The notes: generated by a model from the sequence alone, not told the origin. A stretch of 10,367 bases of DNA from JAWWPY01 sp964412845 (GCA_964412845.1 CAYPQM010000199.1:1-10367), one strand, 5' to 3'; numbered from the stretch's first letter, positions 1 through 6,898 are shown. A program made the numbers and translations.

Positions 1-623
1 CCTTCATCGGGTACCGGGAGTACCCGAAGTACGGCATGGTCAGCCGCTACTTCGTGTACAAGCAGGCCCTGCTGAAAGAGGCCGAGCGCCTCGTGCAGGC
101 CCACGTGCTTCGTGAGAAGGAAGACATCTTCTACCTGAGGTTCCCAGAGCTCCACGACGTCGCGCGCACGAACCACCTGGATGACCAGCTCATCGGCCGG
201 CGCAAGGACGCGTTCAGGTCGTATCAAGCGCTCACGCCGCCCCGGGTGCTCACATCGGACGGCGAGGTCATCACCGGGGCGTACCGACGCGACGACGTGC
301 CGACCGGTGCCCTGGTCGGCCTACCGGTCTCCGCCGGGGTCATCGAAGGGCGGGCCCGCGTCATCCTGGATATGGCGCAGGCCGATCTCGAAGCGGGCGA
401 CATCCTGGTCACGGCCTACACGGACCCCAGCTGGACGCCGCTGTTCGTGGCGATCACGGGTCTGGTCACGGAGGTGGGAGGCCTGATGACCCATGGCGCA
501 GTGATCGCACGGGAGTACGGCTTGCCGGCCGTCGTCGGTGTAGTAGATGCCACCCGGCTGATCCCCGATGGGCAGCGGATCCGCGTGCACGGAACCGACG
601 GGTACGTCGAGATTCTGCCTTGA
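1..623 (+). CDS. rph: Rifampin phosphotransferase, C-terminal part (5' end outside window)
   Basis: The frame is open from base 3 to the TGA at 621-623 and gives about 206 residues of a family that is normally about 860-870 long. Enzymes of this family inactivate rifamycins by ATP-dependent phosphorylation, releasing AMP and phosphate; they have an ATP-grasp domain, a rifampin-binding domain and a C-terminal swivelling His domain. What is visible is the end of the drug-binding region (FIGYREYPKYGMVSRYF, then a KEDIFYLRF stretch) and the whole PEP-utiliser-like His domain. The motif GGLMTHGAVIAREYGLPAVVG carries the phospho-carrier histidine at bases 492-494. The text from TSDGEVITG to the C-terminus is close to what I know of Listeria and actinobacterial Rph, which favours Rph over PEP synthase. 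The ATPase domain and any rifamycin-associated promoter element lie left of the window. No frameshift is visible in the part present. Confidence 0.93.
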   Translation, partial: FIGYREYPKYGMVSRYFVYKQALLKEAERLVQAHVLREKEDIFYLRFPELHDVARTNHLDDQLIGRRKDAFRSYQALTPPRVLTSDGEVITGAYRRDDVPTGALVGLPVSAGVIEGRARVILDMAQADLEAGDILVTAYTDPSWTPLFVAITGLVTEVGGLMTHGAVIAREYGLPAVVGVVDATRLIPDGQRIRVHGTDGYVEILP

Positions 624-702
624 CTGATCACACCGAGAAGGCTCATCCATAGCGTCCGGCCAAAACAATGCCATGTCACGGCCATGCACCAGGATCTCCG
701 CA

Positions 703-748
703 TCCTTGGACGCCTGGCTGCGGCCCAGCAGTAGTGGCCAGCCAAGGA
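703..748. terminator. Imperfect stem-loop between convergent genes
   Basis: TCCTTGG (703-709) is the exact reverse complement of CCAAGGA (742-748). An alternative inner pairing is GGCTGcGGCC with GGCCaGCC. It lies 80 nt after the rph stop, in the gap between two convergent genes. There is no T-run on either side, so a terminator role is only a guess. Confidence 0.25.
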
Positions 749-847
749 CCTGGATCGATCAGATAGGGCAGGCGAAGAGAAATGAACCGCGATCCTGCCC
801 CAACCTGCCCATCCGGCCAACCTGAGGTCACAAGGCCTGCATGAGTT

Positions 848-876
848 CTGAGCGGGGACAGGGCAGGCCCGCTCAG
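848..876 (-). terminator. GC-rich hairpin at the glycosidase stop codon
   Basis: CTGAGCGGG (848-856) pairs perfectly with CCCGCTCAG (868-876) around an 11-nt loop, giving a 9-bp stem. The right arm contains the TGA stop of the minus-strand glycosidase gene (875-873). Position and strength suit a terminator without a U-tract, as is common in high-GC actinobacteria. No T-run follows in the direction of transcription. Confidence 0.45.
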
Positions 877-2990
877 GTGGCCGGGTGAGTCATCGTCACG
901 GTCACCCTGCGCGCTGTGGCGGGCAACGTGACGGTTCCGGTGGCCTCGTCGATAGCGCCGGTGCTGGAGGACGCGATGTTGTTCACGAACGCCGGCAGCT
1001 GGAACAGGACCGGGCCCGCTGGGCTGTTTCCCGACAGGGTCAGGGTTACCCGTGCGCCGCTCGTCGTGATGTTCAGGCCCATGCGGTGTCCGCCGGTGAT
1101 CGGCACGTTTGCCAGGGCGATGGGGTTGCCGTCGCTGATCCACGGATTCGGCACTCCGCGCCCGATGATGAGCGTGCCGTCGCCGCGCTCGGCGATGAGC
1201 GAGTCGAGCAGTACCAGGTTCGCGTCGGCCGCACCCCAGCCGTGTGGTGAGGCGCCAGCGCCTGCGGTGGGGTGGCTGCCGATCCAGGGTGAGGTCGGAT
1301 CCGGAGCCTGCACGCTTTCCCACCAGCTGTACGGACCGCTCTGCGTGTTTGCGATCATGAACTGGTAGCCGAGGATCCCCTGGTCGCGGTGCTGGTTGCT
1401 GGCCAGGCCCCATTCGCCGTAACCGGCGTTGTATCCGGTGCTGTAGTCGGTAGTGCCATACCCGCCGTAGGTGTTGGCTGGCAGGATGCCCTGCAGCCGT
1501 CCGAAGCCGTAGTTGTACGTCGCGTCGATGAGGTCATGGCCAGGCCCGCTGATAGGCGCGTCGAACAGGTAGCCGTCCCAGGCCCAGCGGCCGAACAGGA
1601 ACGGCGCCGCCCAGTTGGCGTCTTTCGGGTTCGAGCAGCGGTTGTTGTCGTTGGGCTCGACCATCGAGCAGGGCAGGTAGTCAAGGCCGTACGTCAAGAT
1701 CGTGTTGGCCAGGGTCTGATTGACCGCGTGGAGAAGGCTGCTGTACTCGTCGGTGGCCCAGTTGTACTCCGCGGTGTCACCGAGCCGTTGCGCCAACCAT
1801 CGGTACGACGCGAGCCCCATCAGGGCCGAGTAGTCGTCGATCGTCCAGTAGCCGTTCGCGTCGATGTCGTTCGTCGCCTCGATGATGCCGCCCAGCCCGG
1901 TGCGTGCCGCGGCGATCGCGTGTGCACTGTCCTCGATGCTCGGCTCAGCGGCGTCACCCAGCGGACCGGGGGTGGAGAAGTTGGCCCGGACCGTTGCGAT
2001 GTCACCGGTCTTCTGCAGGTAGATGGCCCACGGCCAGGAGTACTTCCAGATGCCGTCGTCGTACTGGGCCTGGGTTCCGACCACGTCACGCAGGCGCAGC
2101 AACAGGTCGACCGCGGTGACCGTGCCGTCGGTCGAGAAGCCCTGGGTAAGCATGTTGGCCAGGATGCCGATGACGTCGTGGCTGTACTCCTTGTCGTAAC
2201 CGTTGACGCCGGTCTTGAGATGCGTGCCGGCGCGGGTGATCTGCGTGTAGATAAACCCGGCCTTGTACGCATTGATGAGCTGGCGATCAGGTAGCTGACG
2301 AATCTGGGCGAGCTGGCCGAGTTGCCCATTCCAGTACGCGCTCATGTGTGCGAAGTGCTGGGCGTAACTGCCCGCCGCGGTCAGCTGGCCCTTGGTGGGA
2401 TAGGGATAGCTGCCGGCAAACTTGTCAGAGAACACCGCGTAGTCGTGGTTCACCGTCGAGCGTGGGGGGACAATGTCAGGCGCGGCGCCAAGCGGTATCA
2501 GGTTCGACGTCGGTTTCGGGTCGGCCCTGATGGGCCTGCTGGTCGGGTTGGTCACCGTCACCCGGCTGTAGATCACGACAAAGGGATTGCCGCCGATGGT
2601 GACCTTGTCACCGAAGTTGGTGACGCTGACCGCAGCGGTGCCACTGTGGAAGCTGGTGGTCAGCGCGGGCAGGTATCCGTCGGCGTTGACCCACGCGGTC
2701 GCACCGCCGGTGTAGATGCCGTAGCCGTAAAGCTGGCCCGTGTTCTTGACGACGAAGCTGCCGCTCAGGCACGCGACGACAGCCTCGTCGTTCCCGGCCC
2801 ATCCGATCGCGGCCGCCGTCGTGCCCTGGGCGTACTCGGTAGTAGTGGACGTCCCGCAGACGGGACCCGATGTCTGCGCGGACGCGGCGGACGCCGCGAG
2901 GACAGCTGCGGTCACGGTCAACGAGGTCAGGACGACCACGACCTGTAGTGGTCGTTGGTGTCGCCTACGTCCGCATCGAAAGAAGCTCAT
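873..2990 (-). CDS. Secreted six-hairpin glycosidase-like protein, specificity unknown
   Basis: 705 residues with an N-terminal signal peptide: a basic n-region to about residue 14, a hydrophobic core at 17-36, and likely cleavage after ASA at 38. Residues ~45-190 look like a beta-rich domain. Residues ~205-600 look like an (alpha/alpha)6 barrel with typical features: YDDGIWKYSWPWAIYLQKTGD at 310-330, DANGYWTIDDYSALMGLASYRWLA at 377-400, and WESV and SPHGWGAADANL near 557-592. Residues ~605-705 form a C-terminal beta domain. This layout is common in clan GH-L/GH-M type enzymes such as GH15, GH65 and GH78, but I cannot assign a family, substrate or catalytic acids. D311, D312, E371 and E415 are only possible acidic residues. 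The ATG at 2990-2988 is supported by GGGAG at 3002-2998 with a 7-nt spacer and by the signal peptide. The gene appears monocistronic and convergent with rph. Two related inverted repeats upstream suggest control by a sugar- or ligand-responsive repressor. Confidence 0.72.
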   Translation of the reverse strand: MSFFRCGRRRHQRPLQVVVVLTSLTVTAAVLAASAASAQTSGPVCGTSTTTEYAQGTTAAAIGWAGNDEAVVACLSGSFVVKNTGQLYGYGIYTGGATAWVNADGYLPALTTSFHSGTAAVSVTNFGDKVTIGGNPFVVIYSRVTVTNPTSRPIRADPKPTSNLIPLGAAPDIVPPRSTVNHDYAVFSDKFAGSYPYPTKGQLTAAGSYAQHFAHMSAYWNGQLGQLAQIRQLPDRQLINAYKAGFIYTQITRAGTHLKTGVNGYDKEYSHDVIGILANMLTQGFSTDGTVTAVDLLLRLRDVVGTQAQYDDGIWKYSWPWAIYLQKTGDIATVRANFSTPGPLGDAAEPSIEDSAHAIAAARTGLGGIIEATNDIDANGYWTIDDYSALMGLASYRWLAQRLGDTAEYNWATDEYSSLLHAVNQTLANTILTYGLDYLPCSMVEPNDNNRCSNPKDANWAAPFLFGRWAWDGYLFDAPISGPGHDLIDATYNYGFGRLQGILPANTYGGYGTTDYSTGYNAGYGEWGLASNQHRDQGILGYQFMIANTQSGPYSWWESVQAPDPTSPWIGSHPTAGAGASPHGWGAADANLVLLDSLIAERGDGTLIIGRGVPNPWISDGNPIALANVPITGGHRMGLNITTSGARVTLTLSGNSPAGPVLFQLPAFVNNIASSSTGAIDEATGTVTLPATARRVTVTMTHPAT

Positions 2991-3080
2991 CGTCGTGCTC
3001 CCAGCTCAACGTTTCGCGCGTGCCCGAGCGCTCCGTGGTAACACCGACACCCGAAGGATCAAGACGAACGCCACCACTTC

Positions 3081-3098
3081 ATGTCAATTGTGTTGATG
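3081..3098. promoter_or_regulatory. Degenerate second operator-like site upstream of the glycosidase
   Basis: TGTCAA-N5-TTGATG at 3082-3098 has the half-site, spacing and orientation of the perfect repeat at 3141-3161 (TGTCAA-N5-TTGACA) with two mismatches in the second half. Its centre lies 61 bp nearer the glycosidase start, close to six helical turns. A wider ATGTCA...TGACAT pair (3081-3086 and 3102-3107) surrounds it. On the minus strand the left half reads TTGACA, a perfect -35 hexamer, but no good -10 follows at 17 nt. Confidence 0.4.
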
Positions 3099-3140
3099 CT
3101 GTGACATGACGCCGATTCCACCGAATACCTCTGCTCGACG

Positions 3141-3161
3141 GTTGTCAACGCGGTTGACAAC
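3141..3161. promoter_or_regulatory. Perfect 21-bp inverted repeat, probable repressor operator
   Basis: Arms GTTGTCAAC (3141-3149) and GTTGACAAC (3153-3161) are exact reverse complements around a GCG centre. The site lies about 150 bp upstream of the glycosidase ATG. On the minus strand a TTGACA hexamer (3148-3143) lies inside the repeat, with a weak TATTCG (3127-3122) 15 nt downstream, so binding would cover a possible -35 element. The form fits several homodimeric repressor families (MarR, LacI or ROK type), and no regulator gene for it is present in the window. That it is an operator is inferred from symmetry and position. Confidence 0.55.
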
Positions 3162-3327
3162 TTCAATTGGCCCATGTCCTGTCAGCGCGGACCGGCTGGC
3201 CGGTCGCCTGGGTATAGGCCAGGCCTCATTCCCGGCGGCGATCCACAGCCGGTGGTCCTGTGCCGCCCGAATATTCGATCGTGGGGCTTGAGCTGCTGTT
3301 TCGGCTGTGGGCCTGATGCTGTGATGG

Positions 3328-3651
3328 TTGGCTGATCGGGTGCCTCTGAAGATCGCTTACCTGCTGATGCGCTGGCCGTTTGGCCTGGTTGCGCTGGTGT
3401 TCCGCGGGGACCAGGCGAAGGACGCCGAGTTGCTGGTGCTCCGGCATGAGAACGCGGTGCTGCGCCGGACCGCCGGCCGGGTCCGGTACGAGCCCGCCGC
3501 CCGGGCAACGTTAGAACCGGGTCAGCCGCCGCTAACCGCCAGTTCCGGTGGCGCAGACCTGAGCGGGTGGCCCGCTGACGTGTTACGAACCCGCCTTGGC
3601 CGAGGGCACGCTGAGAAGGTCTCGTCATCGATGATCGGGGGCGCCCGGTAG
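3328..3651 (+). pseudogene. Remnant of an integrase-type (rve, IS3/IS481-like) transposase, N-terminal fragment
   Basis: The reading frame starts at TTG 3328 or GTG 3340. Residues ~7-55 (KIAYLLMRWPFGLVALVFRG, then KDAELLVLRHENAVLRR and GRVRYEPA) match the conserved start of actinobacterial integrase-core transposases as I know it. In intact relatives a RRRW...VTPATLLAWHR segment and the DDE catalytic domain follow, for a total of several hundred residues. Here homology ends after about residue 58 and the frame runs on through unrelated residues to a stop at 3649-3651. I found no continuation in the other plus frames up to 3750. The element is therefore truncated and inactive. It marks past transposition immediately left of the EACC1-caspase unit. 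Terminal inverted repeats were not identified. Confidence 0.62.
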
Positions 3652-3685
3652 CCGTCGCATGCTGGCCTGTTGCCTATCCATTAAC

Positions 3686-3691
3686 TAGAAT
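3686..3691 (+). promoter_or_regulatory. Candidate -10 element for the EACC1-caspase operon
   Basis: TAGAAT fits the actinobacterial -10 pattern TANNNT. It would place transcription start near 3698, about 60 nt before the GTG of the EACC1 gene. The -35 region at 17-18 nt (around 3662-3668, TGGCCT) does not match TTGACA, so the promoter would be weak or activator dependent. Confidence 0.35.
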
Positions 3692-3756
3692 CAGCGCTCT
3701 ACGATCGCGCGCGGGGCGCTCGGACTGGCTCGGGCGCTGGGGGGACGGGTGTTGAT

Positions 3757-4137
3757 GTGGCAGAGCGATCATCGACATTAGGCATTCAACTCGCCTGCGG
3801 GCCGGACGCCGACGCTGAGGAGATCGCCGAGTCCGCCTCGCAGCTTCGCCGCGAACTCCTGGACCTTGACGTCGAGGCGGTCGAGGCGCCCCGGGTGGGC
3901 GAGCCTCCAGCGGGCTCACGGGCGGTCGATGTGGCCGCTCTCGGCTCGTTGCTTGTCACCGCTGGCCCGCAGTTCCTCGCCGCTGTCGTGGGCGTGGCCC
4001 GGGCGTGGCTGGGCCACTCACAGCAGCGGAGCATCCGGCTGGAGCTGGACGGTGACGTGCTGGAGCTGACTGGCTTGGCCTCGGACCAGCAGCGGATGCT
4101 GGCCGACGAGTGGCTGCGCCGGCACGGAAGCGGGTGA
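3757..4137 (+). CDS. EACC1-like protein (effector-associated constant component 1)
   Basis: 126 residues. The arrangement fits the EACC1 family, small actinobacterial proteins encoded beside variable effectors in predicted conflict systems. Residues 8-46 form a beta-alpha-beta unit (LGIQLACG, helix EEIAESASQLRRELLDL, strand VEAVEAP). A short GEPPAG turn follows, then a hydrophobic helical stretch at 57-86 (VAALGSLLVTAGPQFLAAVVGVARAWLG). The C-terminus is a beta-hairpin plus helix (IRLELDGDVLELTG, then SDQQRMLADEWLRRH). The start is GTG 3757; a G-rich stretch at 3739-3748 could serve as ribosome binding site. The stop lies 7 bp before the caspase ATG, so translational coupling and a shared mRNA are likely. 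The hydrophobic helix could bury in a complex or touch the membrane; no enzymatic motif is visible. The precise biochemical role of the family is, to my knowledge, unproven; an adaptor or regulator of the adjacent effector is the reasonable inference. Confidence 0.72.
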   Translation: MAERSSTLGIQLACGPDADAEEIAESASQLRRELLDLDVEAVEAPRVGEPPAGSRAVDVAALGSLLVTAGPQFLAAVVGVARAWLGHSQQRSIRLELDGDVLELTGLASDQQRMLADEWLRRHGSG

Positions 4138-4144
4138 TGCCACC

Positions 4145-6298
4145 ATGGCAGCCACCCGCAACGCCCTGATCGTCGCGAGCTACCACTACACCGATCCAGG
4201 TCTGCGGCAGTTGCACGCGCCCGCGAGCGATGCCCGTGCCCTCGAGGCGGTGCTGCAGGATCCCGGCATCGGAGGTTTCGATGTCCGCACGCTGCTCAAC
4301 GCGCCGGCTCACGAGGTCAACCTGGCCGTGGAAGAGTTCTTCGCTGACCGTCGGCCCGACGATCTGCTGCTGGTGCACTTCTCCTGTCACGGTGTCAAGG
4401 ACGAGGACGGCGACCTGTACTTCGCCACGAGCAACACGATGCTGCGGCGGCTGGGCGCAACAGCAGTCGGGGCCGACTTCGTCAACCGGTGCATTAGCCG
4501 TAGCCGGTCCCGGCGGATCGTGCTCCTGCTGGACTGCTGCTACGCGGGCGCGTTCGAGCGGGGGATGACCGCGCGGGCAGGCACGGAGGTGGGGATCGAG
4601 GCGCAGTTCGGCGGTCGCGGCCGGGCGGTGATCACCGCCTCAAGCGCGATGGAGTATGCCTTCGAGGGCGAGGAACTGGCCGATGTCGGCGACCCGCAGC
4701 CGTCGGTCTTTACCAGCGCTCTGGTGAAGGGCCTTGAGACTGGAGAGGCCGACCGCGACCAGGATGGCCTGGTCGCCCTGGACGAGCTTTACGACTACAT
4801 CTACGACGCGGTGCGGGCGACCACGCCGCATCAGACGCCCGGCAAGTGGATGTTCGGCGTGCAGGGCGAGATGGTTATCGCCCGTCGCAGCCGCCCGGTC
4901 ACCACGCCTGCGGAGCTGCCACGGGAACTGCAGGAGGCGATAGGCAGCCCGCTGGCCATGGTCCGCGCGGCGGCCGTGCAGGAACTGACCCGGGTGCTCA
5001 CGGGCAGGCACGCCGGGATGGCCCTGGGCGCCCGGCTAGCCCTGGAGCGTCTCGCCAACGACGACAGCCGGACCGTTGCCGCCGCGGCCATGGCCGCGCT
5101 CGGCAGCCAGACGCCATCACTGTCTGCTGTGACCGCACTGCCTGACGATCTGGCCGCCGCCCCGGACCCGGCCGATGAGATAGTCGCGGCGCCACCTAAG
5201 GACGTCCTGGCCGAGGTCCCCAGCACGGCCGCGGCTACCGAGGTGCCAGCAGCCACACCGCCTGCCGAGGCGAGCCCGGCCGATATGGAGACCGAGGCAC
5301 CTGGGCTGGCTGAAGAATCGGTTCTGGCCGGTGTAGAGGCCGAGGTCTCTTTGCCGGCCGCGGGGGCGGTTTCGCGCGATACGGAGAGCGAGGCACCAGC
5401 GCGGGCCGCAGCGGCCGGAAGGGGGGGCGAGACGCTGCGCACAGCCGACCTGGTCTCAGCAGGCGGCCGTCCTCGGGCGCCGGCCGCGCCTGCCGACGTC
5501 GCACGCCTCGCTGCCGGTGTGCTTGCGATCACCGCCGCGGTCCTGGCCCTTGCGGGCCTGTTGGCCATCTACCAAACGGTCAGCGAGGGCACCAGCAGCT
5601 TTCGCCTACTGGATTACTCCTGGGATAAGTGGTATGCGATCCTGAGCGCCGTCGTGGACCTGGTCGCGGGCGCTTGCTTGGTCATCCCTCGCACCAAACG
5701 GTTTATCGGTCCGGGGATTCTGCTGGGCAATGTCGCTGTTTCGGCGGGAGGGCTGGCCTTTCTGATTTTCTCCGTGCTGGCCTATAGCGGTTACGGCAGC
5801 GGATTCTGGCTTGAGTTCGCTGCCAGCCTGGCCGAAGTAGCCGCAGCCTGCCTGGTGGGGATCGCCGTGGCGCGGACGGATGAGATTCGCTTGGCGCGCT
5901 GGCCAGGACGGCCCGGGCTTACCTGGATCATCGTCCTCATCGGTGTTGCGGCCGCGGTGGCGCTGGCCTTCCACGCCCACAATCTCTCCGCCGCCGCCAA
6001 GTACGACCACATGACGACAGCTATCTGGACGGCAGTTACGGCTCTCGTCGTGCCCGTGTATGCGACGGCGGTGAAGCCGAGACTGTTCGCCGTTGCCCTG
6101 CTCGGCGGGTGGCTCGCTGCCGACGTGGCGTTCCTCGTGTACTACGTCCCCTTCCTGATCTATGAGCGCAATAATGGTTACGCGGCGATCAGTACCGCCC
6201 CGCTCCTCGTCTTCGGACTCACGCTGGTCGCGATTGTTCCCACCGCCGCTCTCTTCGCTCGCGGAGCGTCAAGCGCCGGGGTGACAGAGCGAACGTGA
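4145..6298 (+). CDS. Membrane-anchored caspase-like protease (peptidase C14) with HEAT-like region and about 8 TM helices
   Basis: 717 residues. Residues 3-247 form a caspase-hemoglobinase fold: RNALIVASYHY and an APASDARALEAVL helix, LLLVHFSCHGVKD with catalytic H82, and IVLLLDCCYAGAF with C132 at the catalytic position of the DxC motif, then RAVITASSAMEYAFEG, SVFTSALVKGLETG and TPGKWMFGVQGE. Residues 203-214 (DRDQDGLVALDE) match an EF-hand loop. Residues 255-321 are two HEAT-like helical pairs (LPRELQEAIGSPLAMVRAAAVQEL). Residues 322-450 are an Ala/Pro/Glu-rich linker. Eight hydrophobic segments follow at about 455-477, 496-514, 520-547, 553-577, 591-609, 622-642, 646-672 and 681-705; I recognise no transporter or channel family there. 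The protease domain is expected in the cytoplasm because there is no signal peptide. Co-expression with EACC1 suggests a regulated protease in stress or phage response. Start ATG 4145 follows the upstream stop by 7 bp. Both catalytic residues are intact. Confidence 0.87.
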   Translation: MAATRNALIVASYHYTDPGLRQLHAPASDARALEAVLQDPGIGGFDVRTLLNAPAHEVNLAVEEFFADRRPDDLLLVHFSCHGVKDEDGDLYFATSNTMLRRLGATAVGADFVNRCISRSRSRRIVLLLDCCYAGAFERGMTARAGTEVGIEAQFGGRGRAVITASSAMEYAFEGEELADVGDPQPSVFTSALVKGLETGEADRDQDGLVALDELYDYIYDAVRATTPHQTPGKWMFGVQGEMVIARRSRPVTTPAELPRELQEAIGSPLAMVRAAAVQELTRVLTGRHAGMALGARLALERLANDDSRTVAAAAMAALGSQTPSLSAVTALPDDLAAAPDPADEIVAAPPKDVLAEVPSTAAATEVPAATPPAEASPADMETEAPGLAEESVLAGVEAEVSLPAAGAVSRDTESEAPARAAAAGRGGETLRTADLVSAGGRPRAPAAPADVARLAAGVLAITAAVLALAGLLAIYQTVSEGTSSFRLLDYSWDKWYAILSAVVDLVAGACLVIPRTKRFIGPGILLGNVAVSAGGLAFLIFSVLAYSGYGSGFWLEFAASLAEVAAACLVGIAVARTDEIRLARWPGRPGLTWIIVLIGVAAAVALAFHAHNLSAAAKYDHMTTAIWTAVTALVVPVYATAVKPRLFAVALLGGWLAADVAFLVYYVPFLIYERNNGYAAISTAPLLVFGLTLVAIVPTAALFARGASSAGVTERT

Positions 6299-6323
6299 CG
6301 GTACCTGACGATTTACTCTTCTG

Positions 6324-6354
6324 GCACGGACCATTTGCCTCTATGGTCTGGTGC
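6324..6354 (+). terminator. Stem-loop downstream of the caspase gene
   Basis: GCAC-G-GACCAT (6324-6334) pairs with ATGGTC-TG-GTGC (6343-6354) around the 8-nt loop TTGCCTCT: ten base pairs with a small internal loop. It begins 26 nt after the TGA at 6296-6298. No T-run follows. Best read as a terminator for the EACC1-caspase operon. Confidence 0.45.
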
Positions 6355-6390
6355 AGGGCATTCACTGGCTAACTCTCAGCAGCCGGTACC

Positions 6391-6579
6391 ATGATATGCA
6401 TACACCTCACGCCGGGCCAGCACCATCAGGCAGCCGAGCAGGCGGCGCGCGAGCAGGTGGCCCAGCGAGCTGATCACTCAGCGATGATCTCAGCCCGCAA
6501 GGCCGGCCAGGCGTATCGAGTAATCGAGCCCCGCAGGCGGCAGCGGCCCGGGTACACGTCCATGAGATACAGGCCGTGA
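6391..6579 (+). CDS. Possible small hypothetical protein (62 aa)
   Basis: The frame ATG 6391 to TGA 6577-6579 encodes a basic 62-residue protein: a helix-like N-terminal half (TPGQHHQAAEQAAREQVAQRA) and an arginine-rich C-terminal half (YRVIEPRRRQRPGYTSMRYRP). Third positions are about 79% G/C, in keeping with coding sequence but not decisive at this length. I recognise no family and see no convincing ribosome binding site. It lies where the truncated minus-strand ABC gene would have continued, so it may be chance. It is listed because no better explanation exists for the interval 6355-6590. Confidence 0.25.
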   Translation: MICIHLTPGQHHQAAEQAAREQVAQRADHSAMISARKAGQAYRVIEPRRRQRPGYTSMRYRP

Positions 6580-6590
6580 GCGCAGCTAAG

Positions 6591-6898
6591 TTAGTTGCTG
6601 AGCGCGACCGACAGCAGGTGGTCGCAGGCGGTTCGCCCCCCGGTGCACGGCAGTCGCGTCCAGCAGCGAGCCGACCTGGCGCAGCGGGCGGATGATCTGC
6701 TGATAGCGGCGCCCGCCAACGAGGGCGGTGCCCGAGGTCGGGGCGTCGAGCCCCAAGATGATCCGCATCGTGGTGGTCTTGCCGGCACCGTTCGGGCCGA
6801 GGAAACCGGTCACTCGCCCGGGGCTGACCGTGACCGCTCAGGTCGTCCACCGCGGTACCCGGCCCGAACCGTTTAGTAAGCCGGTTCAGCTCGATCAT
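6591..6898 (-). pseudogene. ABC-transporter ATP-binding protein, frameshifted and truncated
   Basis: The gene begins at ATG 6898 with MIELNRLTKRFGPGTAVDDLS. It then needs a shift of one base near 6834-6835 (one extra G) to continue as VTVSPGRVTGFLGPNGAGKTTTMRIILGLDAPTSGTALVGG...VGSLLDATAVH. A second extra base at about 6642, beside a run of six G on the coding strand, restores GGRTACDHLLSVALSN before a TAA at 6593-6591. The Walker A motif GPNGAGKTT is intact in the middle frame, but the ABC signature, Walker B and switch histidine are absent: only about 100 of the usual ~300 residues remain. Intact relatives are ABC exporter ATPases of the type that ends ABC-2 systems, often beside PadR regulators. 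It is third in the padR operon, 57 nt after the membrane-protein stop. The two single-base shifts could be assembly errors; the missing C-terminal two thirds could not be explained by them. Confidence 0.82.

Noticed and set aside
1389..2294. Long plus-strand open frame (301 codons) opposite the glycosidase gene
   Set aside because: Val/Arg-rich translation without domain features; it mirrors the GC-biased third positions of the real minus-strand gene, which has a signal peptide and ribosome binding site.
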